Shown piece after piece: positions 55,316 to 64,000 of a stretch of DNA of 64,000 bases (the first letter of the stretch is position 1; each line of letters starts with the position of its first letter). The position numbers and the translations under genes are program-made. The stretch comes from Chelydra serpentina (Eukaryota; Chordata; Testudines; Chelydridae). The notes under the pieces were generated by a model, which was not told the origin of the DNA, searched no databases, and saw only the letters and a program-made list of their open reading frames with translations. The stretch lies in contig JBAIAC010000020.1 of assembly GCA_037349315.1 (NCBI GenBank), positions 2,294,001-2,358,000 of the forward strand, written 5' to 3'.

Positions 55316-55946
55316 CTGCAACAGATTAAATCAGTACAAAATATACATTTTGTTACTGGAAATTTGGTTAACATTACAATTGGCTGATTGAATTGTTAAC
55401 TTAATGAAAGGCATGAATCAGCCTTATTTAATAGGCCAGACATGATGGTGTATTTAATCTTTAATACTTGTATTATGTTATACATATATAACCACTATTT
55501 TACTCACTCTCTCTCACTATCTCTTATACCATCAAGCAAAATTAATTTAGTTATTCACAGTGTAGGATTATTGTTTTCAGAAGATCTCCATCCAGGTTCA
55601 TGCTGTATTTGAAATCTGTCTCCTCTCATATCAAGTGTTATGCAAAGGTTAGGTGAAATCTACCCTTAATGGTTATCCTCTTTCTGGAAATTAATCACAT
55701 TATATTTGTTCCAATAGGAATATCCAAAATACCCTGAAAAAATCCTGCAACATAATCCTTCCCTGTTCTAACTGTACTGACTTTATTGGAATTACAATAG
55801 GGATGAATTCCACCAGTGCAGTACAGTGGACTAGACTGAGAGAGAGCTGCGCTCTTCTCACTAAATATATAGTACACACAGTTCCATCAGATGTTCCATT
55901 TAACGTTGGCCTGATTAGAAGGCTACACAAATCAACACTAACTTAC

Positions 55947-55967
55947 CTCTTTCCCTAAGCATTTGAT
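55947..55967 (-). CDS. 21-nt heptad exon, type D
   Basis: Acceptor ccattgcag, donor gtaagtta. Phase 1 reading gives Q-M-L-R-E-R; the duplicate at 26564 has His for Leu. Confidence 0.7.
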
Positions 55968-56929
55968 CTGCAATGGAAAGAAACTGAGTTGAATAAATAC
56001 ATATTTTTGCCCAGAAAACAAGTATTCTGTAGGGTAGGCAGCTTGGGATAGGTAATGGTTAGGTGTGATCTTGAAGAAGACTGAAGCAAAGCCATTCACT
56101 GAGGGTTCATGACCTTGATACTTCACATTGTCACCCCATAAAATCCTGAGGCAAATTCAAGATCAAGGCTTATTTTTAAGGGCATTTTTTATATGTACAG
56201 AAGATGAGAAAGAATACATTTGTCTACCTTGGAGAAAGATCTCTTTTGAGGGCTCCCAGATAAACCGTGAAATGGTCAGCCACACCTGTTGAACTTGTGA
56301 GAGCAGCAGATGAGGCTCCCCAGTAGCTGTAAAAAGACTGAGTAGCTGCCTCTGAAGCAGGCAAGAAGGCCTCAGATCTCACCAGTTCCAAAGGAAATGT
56401 AGCTTTCCCACAGCCACAACACAGAGAAAGGAGAGGAGGAGAAAAAGATGTGCAAAAATATTTTTGCCAAAAAGAAAGAGTTAGATTTAGGTAGGTAGCT
56501 TATGTTGACAGCTTTGTGTGTCACTGCCTACTTCTGTGAGGTACTGAGCACCCTCAACTCACATTTGGCCGAATCCATAAGTCTAACTAAGGTAAAGTTC
56601 TCAAAATCATGGGTAGTTCTCTGAAAACACCTGCTCAGTGGGCATCAGCAGTCAAAAAAGCTAACAGAATGTTAGGAACCATTAGGAAAGTGATAGCTAG
56701 TAAGATAGAAAATAACATAATGCCACTACATAAATCCATGGTATGGCCACACCTTGAATACTGTGTGCAGTTCTGGTCACCCATCTCAAAAAAATATATG
56801 TTAGAATTGGAAAAAGTACCGAGAAGGGCAATAAAAATGATATGATAAAAATGAAGGGGAAAAAAACAGCTCCTATACGAGAAGAGGTTAAAAAGACTAG
56901 GACTGTTTAGCTTGGAAAAGAGATTCATA

Positions 56930-58487
56930 GATTCATAGATTCTAGGGCTGGAAGGGACCTCGAGAGGTCATCGAGTCCAGCCCCCTGCCCTCATGGCGGG
57001 ACCAATTACTGTCTAGACCATCCCTGATAGACATTTATCTAACCTACTCTTAAATATCTCCAGAGACGGAGATTCCACAACCGCCCTGGGCAGTTTATTC
57101 CAGTGTTTAACCACCCTGACAGTTAGGAACTTTTTCCTAATGTTCAACCTAAACCTCCCTTGCTGCAGTTTAAGCCCATTGCTTCTTGTTCTATCCTCAG
57201 ATGCTAAGATGAACAAGTTTTCTCCCTCCTCCTTATGACACCCTTTTAGATACCTGAAGACTGCTATCATGTCCCCTCTCAGTCTTCTCTTTTCCAAACT
57301 AAACAAACCCAATTCCTTCAGCCTTCCTTCATAGGTCATGTTCTCTAGACCCTTAATCATTCTTGTTGCTCTTCTCTGGACCCTCTCCAATTTCTCCACA
57401 TCTTTCTTGAAATGCGGTGCCCAGAATTGGACACAATACTCCAGTTGAGGCCTAACCAGCGCAGAGTAGAGAGGAAGAATGACTTCTCGTGTCTTGCTCA
57501 CCACACACCTGTTAATGCAGCCCAGAATCATGTTTGCTTTTTTTGCAACAGCATCACACTGTTGACTCATATTTAGCTTGTGGTCCACTATAACCCCTAG
57601 ATCCCTTTCTGCCGTACTCCTTCCTAGACAGTCTCCTCCCATTCTGTATGTGTGAAACTGATTGTTCCTACCTAAGTGGAGCACTTTGCATTTGTCCTTA
57701 TTAAACTTCATCCTGTTTACCTCTGACCATTTCTCCAATTTGTCCAGATCATTTTGAATTAGGACCCTATCCTCCAAAGCAGTTGCAATCCCTCCCAGTT
57801 TGGTATCATCTGCAAACTTAATAAGCGTACTTTCTATGCCAATATCCAAGTCATTGATGAAGATATTGAACAGAGCCGGTCCCAAAACAGACCCTTGCGG
57901 AACCCCACTCGTTATACCTTTCCAGCAGGATTGGGAACCATTTATAACTACTCTCTGAGTACGGTTATCCAGCCAGTTGCGCACCCACCTTATAGTAGCC
58001 CCATCTAAGTTGTATTTCCCTAGTTTATTGATAAGAATATCATGCGAGACCGTGTCAAATGCCTTACTAAAGTCTAGGTATACCACATCCACCGCTTCTC
58101 CCTTATCCACAAGACTCATTATCCTATCAAAGAAAGCTATCAGATTGGTTTGACATGATTTGTTCTTTACAAATCCATGCTGGTTATTCCCTATCACCTT
58201 ACCACCTTCCAAGTGTTTGCAGATGATTTCCTTAATTACTTACTCCATTATTTTCCCGGGCACAGAAGGTAAACTAACTGGTCTGTAGTTTCCTGGGTTG
58301 TTTTTATTTCCCTTTTTATAGAGGGGCACTATATTTGCCCTTTTCCAGTCTTCTGGAATCTCTCCTGTCTCCCATGATTTACCAAAGATAATAGCTAAAG
58401 GCTCAGATACCTGCTCTATTAGGTCCTTGAGTATTCTAGGATGCATTTCATTAGGTCCTGGTGACTTGCAGGCATCTAACTTATGAC
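56930..58487 (-). mobile_element. CR1 LINE inserted in the older CR1
   Basis: The 3' end is 'agattcatagattctaggg' at 56930; the 5' end is truncated in RT near 58487. It carries the frame described at 57013-58446. Confidence 0.88.
57013..58446 (-). pseudogene. CR1 reverse transcriptase, C-terminal two-thirds, one stop
   Basis: Frame 58446-58240 begins in RT ([17 protein letters not shown]) and ends at a single TAA where Gln is expected after I-M-E. The next 399 residues (58212-57013) continue in the same register with [22 protein letters not shown], catalytic F-A-D-D and a complete C-terminus ending C-L-S-G-M-V. Confidence 0.88.
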
Positions 58488-59266
58488 AAAGGAGGTATAT
58501 GAAAGAGGTCTATAAAATCATGAATGGTGTGGAGAAAGAGAAAAGGGAAATGTTATTTACCCCTTCGCATAACACAAGAACAAGGGGTCACCTAATTAAA
58601 TTAATAGGCAGCAGGTTTAAACCAAACAAAAGGAAGTACTTTTCACACAACACACAGTCAACCTCTGGAACTCATTGCTAGGGGATGTTCTGAAGGCCAA
58701 AAGTATAAGTGAATTAAAAAAAATAGATAAGTTCATGGAGGACAGGTCCATCAATGGCCATTAGCCAACATGGTGAACACCCTGTCCTCTGGGTGTCTGT
58801 AAGCCTCTAAATGCCAGAAGCTGGGACTGGATAATAGGGGATGCTAATAAATTGCCATGGTCTTTTCATTCCCTTTGGCACCAGACATTATAGGAAGACA
58901 GGACAGTGGGTTAGATGGACCATTGATCTGACCCAATATGGCCGTTCTTATGTTCTTAATGTTTAAAAAAAAAGACTTTTGCGTCAATTAGGACTAAGTA
59001 AAACCAGTATTTGGTCCAAATAATCCAATGGACTATTCATGTGGGTAAAATGAGCTTTCACCCAACTAAACATTTGCAAAATCTGAGCCCTACAGTGAAA
59101 GGGTTTGGGGGTTTGATTGTTTGTTTTTTAGTGCCTACTACATAGTGGATTATTGAGCAAATAGTGTGGAGAATTGAAATGATAGGAAATACATTTTTTT
59201 AATAAACCAAATAGAAAATGAAAACAAAATCTGAGTGCAACTGCTTAGTAAAGAGGTCAAACTCAC

Positions 59267-59287
59267 CAATCACATTCTGGAACTGGC
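59267..59287 (-). CDS. 21-nt heptad exon, type C
   Basis: Acceptor cttttgcag, donor gtgagttt. Phase 1 reading gives Q-F-Q-N-V-I. This is the best-preserved type C exon and the reference for the decayed copies at 11613 and 19896. Confidence 0.7.
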
Positions 59288-59760
59288 CTGCAAAAGATTA
59301 AATTAGATCAATATACTTAGTGCATGTTAAAATTCACCAATTGTATATTAAACATCTTGAACATCATTAATTAGCTGCCTTCAGTGATGTGCATATGGAC
59401 AAATATTTGGATCCAGTATTTTTCTATCAGTAAATTTGACCAGGATTGTGTTCTCTCTGCTGCTCTCAGTCAGCTTCTTCATTGTTTCTTTCAAGGAAAA
59501 TTAACCTCTTTCACTTGCAATGTAAGAGGTTACTGCTTTTATAGGTTTGTGTAAGAAGTTAAATGAATCAACTTTTGTTCCAATAGATGCCTATTTTTCC
59601 TTGTGTAACTGCACATATTTCACTGCAGTTATTCATGTGTAATGAACGATTTCGAACATGAGCAATTCTCTGAACAACAAGGATAAACCCTTTGCAATTC
59701 CATCATATGTTCCAAGTCCATGCTAGTATGGGAGTCTGCATAAATCAATACAAACTTAAC

Positions 59761-59779
59761 GTTGCCCTGCATAGCTTAT
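59761..59779 (-). pseudogene. 19-nt variant of a heptad exon
   Basis: The acceptor cttttgcag and flank 'gcataaatcaatacaaactt' are typical of type D, but the only donor in place (gttaagtt) leaves 19 nt. Inclusion would shift the frame. An inserted A beside the donor is the likely cause. Confidence 0.5.
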
Positions 59780-60491
59780 CTGCAAAAGAACAACAAAGAT
59801 TTCAGTAACTGAATACTTTTGCCCTCTTCTATAACAAACATTTTCTTTGGGAGGTAACTTGGAAGTTTTGTTTGACTTAAGCCTATAGAATGTGGTCCAC
59901 ATATTCTAAATGTATTTTAAATAATGTAAAAAGAATTTTGCTGGAATTGGAGGTAAAAATGTGGTCAACCTGAAATAATAAAACTAAGCTTATATGTAAT
60001 TTAGACTCATTTGCTTTATTTCAAAGAATTTAAATGGCATTGACTCTGACTCAACAAGAAGACAGATATGACACTGCAAGATGGTTTTAAGCGCAGGCTG
60101 TTACTTGCATCAATGCAACTCAAAATACAGGTTTAAACCCATCCTTTAATCTCTCTGGCAATAAATGGTCTAATGCTTGCTTATACCTCACCCACATAAG
60201 GCAGACACGACCCTAGGGCAGGCAACACTTAGCTTTCTCCCATGTCAAAAACAACAAACTAACTAGGATTTCAGCACCATTACCGAACCCCCTCCACTCT
60301 TTACTTCATACGAGGAAACTGTACCCCTCTTTAGCCAAGACACTTGGACTGGCCTTGGGCCTGCAAGAGATACCAGTAACTAGCCTGGCCACCCCTCACT
60401 CCCACCAATATGGCGGGTTGACAAAAACTGAAGGATACCCACCTGAAGCTCAGTTACAAACATGTCAGGTCCCCTGTATGGCAGGTTTTTC

Positions 60492-60715
60492 ATTGATTAC
60501 AAGGCCAAAAGGGACCATTGTGATCATCTAGTCTGACCACCTGTAGAACACAGGCCAGAGGACTGCCCCAAAATAATTCTTACAGCAGCGTTTTTAGAAA
60601 AACATCCAATCTTGATTTAGAAATTCTCAGTGATGGAGAATTCACTGCAACCCTTGGTAAATTGTTCCAATGATTAATTAACCTTACTCTTAAAAATTTA
60701 CTCTATCTGTAAGTT
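60492..60715 (-). mobile_element. Old CR1 3' end next to the TM exon
   Basis: 'ccattgtgatcatctagtct' and 'gaattcactgcaaccctt' belong to an old CR1 3' end in minus orientation. It ends only about 17 bp from the donor of the transmembrane exon. Confidence 0.65.
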
Positions 60716-60732
60716 AAAAAAAATTAACTTAC

Positions 60733-60837
60733 TTTTGCATTTGCCAAATGAATGGTCGATGGTCACAGCAATAAACAGCAATAAACAGATTAAGAAATCT
60801 ACTGAAAGATAGAACGTTACTGTCACCACAACGTAGC
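60733..60837 (-). CDS. Transmembrane-type exon, 105 nt, phase 1-1
   Basis: Acceptor catgtttgag (weak tract), donor gtaagtta. The phase 1 reading is 34 full codons, starting Y-V-V-V-T-V-T-F-Y-L, then a hydrophobic run including F-L-I-C-L-L-L-F-I-A-V-T-I, and ending F-G-K-C-K, a basic end typical of the cytoplasmic side. The length and both phases fit the 21-nt exons exactly. In BTN/BG genes such an exon follows the Ig exons and precedes the heptad exons. One Asp interrupts the hydrophobic run. No Ig-like exon was found in the next 1.2 kb. Confidence 0.6.
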
Positions 60838-62062
60838 CTCAAACATGGGAGGTATTTCTAGGTGTTATGGTTTTGGACCTAAACAATGATGGACTTTTTT
60901 CTCATTCTCTCAAGTACTGTTGTCTTTACACTTTGATAGAGAATGAGAGAGCATATCTTTCATATGGAATAACATAGAACCCTTCCTTCAGAGTCTCAGG
61001 GAATTACAGCAACATCCAAAATACATGTACTTATTTTTCTGTTGCTAATTGTTCTATCAAACTACACTGTGAACATTTACCTTAAGCTTATAAATGAGCT
61101 AAACAGCCAATCCCAGAATTTTTTTCCCTTCACACACAACTGCATTCCCAATCTTACTGTATTCTAATAATCTCTGATTCACTTCATAGTGGATCAACTC
61201 ATCTAGAATATTTATCATTCTTCTGGTTTTCTGTGAGACCTGGCTCTCATGATGGAGAGCATCTCTTCCAAAAGTCTGTAGCCACGAAGCTTGTCTTTAG
61301 GCTAGGAAGGATTCAATTTTTACTGGTAAATGTCAGTAAACATCAGTTTAACGATCCACAAACAAACTGAGGGAAAACATTTCTACCAATAATAATCAAA
61401 ATTTATAAATAGGCAAAGTAAGAAAAATGCTGCTTCCGTATTTATTAGAGTCTGAATTAAGAATATTTTACTTTGTGTATTTTGACATACAATGTTCACA
61501 ATTTGTGTTTTAATGGTTAAAAAGTTTTACCTTTTTGAATCTCAACATCTATTGTCATTAAATAATTGCTGTCTGACAAACCCTGTTGTCTGAACCCACC
61601 ATAATTTTCTCTAACTATAAAAATTTAAATTGGAAATCATCTAAAAATACCTTAAAACCAATAATTTTGCATAACTATGAAAATTTTAATGATAAAAGTT
61701 AAAATCAATGCTTAAAAATAAATATTGATATTATCCATCAAAATTGTAAAATAATAAAAATCTAATTCTGCAAGGCCTACTTGTCTTTGGTACTATGATG
61801 GGCTAGCACTAAAGATGAGTGAATTGTGAAAAAAATTCCAGATATATTTATTTAAATTTAAAAACTATTTTGGATTTGGCCATGATCTCAACCCTCTCAT
61901 GTATCCTTTCTGAAAATGTTCAAGCTGGTATGAATACTCATAAAAAACAACTTTAAAACCTGAATGCTCTTATATCTATTATAAAGTGTGTTTGGAATTA
62001 TAGAAACACTTGTCATATTCAAAATACACCCTATGCTGGTTACTTTACAAAAATTATCTATG
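60838..62062. other. AT-rich stretch without recognised gene
   Basis: I checked the minus strand for an Ig V or C exon (W, Y-x-C) and saw none. At about 61215-61310 the phrases 'gtgagacctggctctcatga' and 'agtctgtagccacgaagctt' could be repeat-derived. Confidence 0.5.
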
Positions 62063-62190
62063 CGGTGTTGTTGCTGTGTTGGTCCCAGGATATTAGAGAG
62101 ACAAGGTGGTAATATCTTTTAGTGGAACGACATTTGTTCTGAGGAAGAGCTCTATGGAGAAGATGGTCCAATAAAAGTGTATCCCCCAGG
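62063..62190. repeat. Dispersed repeat, same family as 53297-53535
   Basis: 'gttggtcccaggatattaga', 'agagacaaggtggtaatat' and 'gatggtccaataaaa' match phrases of the repeat at 53297-53535, in the opposite sense at its right end. Confidence 0.55.
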
Positions 62191-62377
62191 GATCTTACCT
62201 AGGCTCCTGAGGTTCTGGGTGCTGGTAACTCGGGGAGGCACTGTCCCTGCCAAGGGCAGATTCAGAGTCTGTTGGCAGCCCAGAGGGAGACACTATTTAG
62301 AGTGACAGGAGCACTGTCAGCTTGGGGAGAGTAGCAGGTTTGCCTACTCAGAGGAGTGTCTGAGAGAAAGGAGGGGG

Positions 62378-64000
62378 CAAAGTCAAATGATCTAACAGAA
62401 GTTGCTAGATCACAGGCCCTGGTTCTCATGGGTGACTTTAATCACCCCGATATCTGCTGGGAGAGCAATACAGCGGTGCACAGACAATCCAGGAAGTTTT
62501 TGGAAAGTGAAGTGGACAATTTCCTGGTGCAAGTGCTGGAGGAAACAACTAGGGGAAAAGCTCTTCTTGACCTGCTGCTCACAAACAGGGAAGAAATAGT
62601 AGAGGAAGCAATAGTGGATGGGAACCTGGGAGGCAGTGACCATGAGATGGTCCAGTTCAGGATCCTGACACAAGGAAGAAAGGAGAGCAGTAGAACAGAG
62701 ACCTTGGACTTCAGAAAGGCAGAATTCGACTCCCTCAGGGAACTGATGGGCAAGGTCCCCTGGGAGAATAACATGACGGGGAAAGGAGTCGAGGAAAGCT
62801 GGCTGTATTTTAAAGAATCCTTAATGAGGTTGCAGGAACAAACCATCCTGATGTGTAGGAAGAAAAGCAAATATGGCAGGCGACCAGCTTGGCTTAACAG
62901 TGAAATCCTTGCTCGTCTTAAACAAAAAAAAGCAGCTTACAAGAAGTGGAAGATTGGACTAATGACCAGGGAGGAGTATAAAAGTATTGCTCAGGCATGC
63001 AGGAGTGAAATTAGGAAGGCCAAATCACACTTGGAGTTGCAGCTAGCTGGAGATGTTAGGAGTAACAAGAAGGGTTTCTTCAGGTATGTTAGCAACAAGA
63101 AGAAAGTCAAGGAAAGTGTGGGCCCCTTGCTGAATGAGGGAGGGAACCTAGTGACAGAGGATGTGGAGAAAGCTAGTGTACTCAATGCTTTTTTTGCCTC
63201 TGTCTTCACAGACAAGGTCAGCTCCCAGGAGGCTGCACTCCGCAGCACGGTATGGGGAGGAGGTGACCAGCCCTCTGTGGAGGAAGAAATAGTTCGGGAC
63301 TATTTAGAAAAGCTGGACGAGCACAAGTCCATGGGGCCGGATGCACTGCATCCAAGGGTGCTAAAGGAGTTGGCCGATGAAATTGCAGAGCCATTGGCCA
63401 TTATCTTTGAAAAATCATGGCAATCGGGGGAGGTCCCGGATGACTGGAAAAAAGCTAATGTAGTGCCCATCTTTAAAAAAGGGAAGAAGGAAGATCCGGG
63501 GAACTACAGGCCAGTCAGTCTCACCTCAGTCCCTGGAAAAATCAAGGAACAGGTCCTCAAGGAATCAATTCTGAACCACTTAAAGGAGGGGAAAGTGATC
63601 AGGAACAGTCAGCATGGATTCACCAAGGGCAAGTCATGCCTGACTAACCTAATTGCCTTCTATGATGAGATAACTGGCTCTGTGGATGAGGGGAAAGCAG
63701 TGGATGTGCTATTTCTTGACTTTAGCAAAGCTTTTGATACAGTCTCTCACAGTGTTCTTGCCAGCAAGTTAAAGAAGTATGGGCTGGATGAATGGACGGT
63801 AAGGTGGATAGAAAACTGGCTAGATGGTCAGGCTCAATGGGTAGTGATCAATGGCTCCATGTCTAGTTGGCTGCCGGTATCAAGTGGAGTGCCCCAAGGG
63901 TCGGTGCTGGGGCCGGTTTTGTTCAATATCTTCATCAACGATCTGGAGGATGGTGTGGACTGCAACCTTAGCAAGTTTGCAGATGACACTAAACTGGGAG
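62378..64000 (+). CDS. CR1 ORF2, open to the window edge
   Basis: The frame containing 62401-62403 is free of stops from 62335 to 64000, over 550 codons. It encodes the end of the endonuclease ([19 protein letters not shown]) and RT up to the catalytic F-A-D-D at about 63979. The last in-frame stop is TAG at 62332. CR1 similarity begins near 62378, so the N-terminal endonuclease is missing (5' truncation) but nothing else seen is damaged. It is close to the copy at 17059. The rest of the RT lies outside the window. Confidence 0.88.

Larger units (their letters stand above)
54520..56600. repeat. Large intron duplication (copy 2), partner 24851-27360
   Basis: Colinear with copy 1 and containing intact versions of its two exons. 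It is interrupted by a SINE at 54673-54862. Confidence 0.85.
56609..58960 (+). mobile_element. Older CR1-type LINE, split by a second CR1
   Basis: The left part (56609-56929) encodes K-K-A-N-R-M-L-G-T-I-R and [11 protein letters not shown], the C-terminal part of RT. The right part (58488-58960) continues with E-V-Y-K-I-M-N-G-V and 'atatggccgttcttatgttc', the 3' end of an older CR1 lineage. A fragment of its duplicate remains at about 27270-27365. The middle is replaced by a CR1 in the other direction. Confidence 0.82.
58961..60491. other. Intronic stretch with the first heptad exons
   Basis: Besides the exons at 59267 and 59761, I see no gene or recognisable repeat here. About 59880-60480 is AT-rich, then mixed sequence without structure I can name. 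Confidence 0.5.

Noticed and set aside
60838..62060. Search for an Ig exon upstream of the transmembrane exon
   Set aside because: No frame shows the Cys-Trp-Cys pattern or suitable splice sites; the Ig part is presumed outside the window.

Overview
This is vertebrate nuclear DNA, most likely from a cryptodiran turtle. The evidence is its repeats: tRNA-headed SINEs with a CR1-like tail of the turtle Cry I / Pol III type, many CR1 LINEs with the ATTCTATG-type 3' repeat, DIRS tyrosine-recombinase retrotransposons, Ty3/Gypsy LTR elements and small hAT transposons. There is no bacterial-style gene packing. Nearly every long open frame belongs to a mobile element. The family names rest on motif recognition; nothing was searched.

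The host signal is a gene on the minus strand built from very small exons. From 60837 down to 3944 I find one transmembrane-type exon (105 nt, phase 1-1) and then 18 exons of exactly 21 nt with both AG and GT splice dinucleotides, plus four decayed copies. The 21-nt exons all keep phase 1 and each encodes one heptad close to x-Q-L-Q-x-E-N. Arrays of 21-nt heptad exons after a transmembrane exon are the known hallmark of butyrophilin / chicken BG family genes, so I read the window as the juxtamembrane and cytoplasmic part of a BTN/BG-like gene. The Ig exons would lie beyond the right edge. The 3' end, including any B30.2 exon, would lie beyond the left edge. The introns are duplicated copies of one another, so the array grew by segmental duplication.

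Layout. 1-2450: old CR1-like LINE (endonuclease and ORF1 esterase relics) with two large hairpins. 2450-7050: exons of types A, B, A, B. 7057-10902: plus-strand CR1 fragment, Penelope-like tail and an hAT copy swollen by a GC-rich minisatellite. 10903-16600: further exons, an hAT with perfect 8-bp target duplication, a second small hAT and a SINE. 16600-19830: DIRS fragment split by a CR1 whose frame is fused to the DIRS gag start. 19830-24240: decayed exon and old DIRS. 24250-29890: duplicated exon units with CR1, SINEs and a (TA)n tract. 29890-40487: a Gypsy element carrying a younger, near-pristine Gypsy element with gag but no pol. 40490-43630: LTR relic with hAT inside, then an exon. 43630-53090: CR1 split by a nearly complete DIRS. 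53297-56600: exons and SINE. 56609-58960: CR1 nested in an older CR1 of opposite direction. 58960-60840: last exons and the transmembrane exon. 62378-64000: CR1 with an open frame running off the edge.

The mobile elements do not cooperate with the host gene. They stretch its introns to 57 kb while most of the 21-nt exons keep their splice signals and phase.
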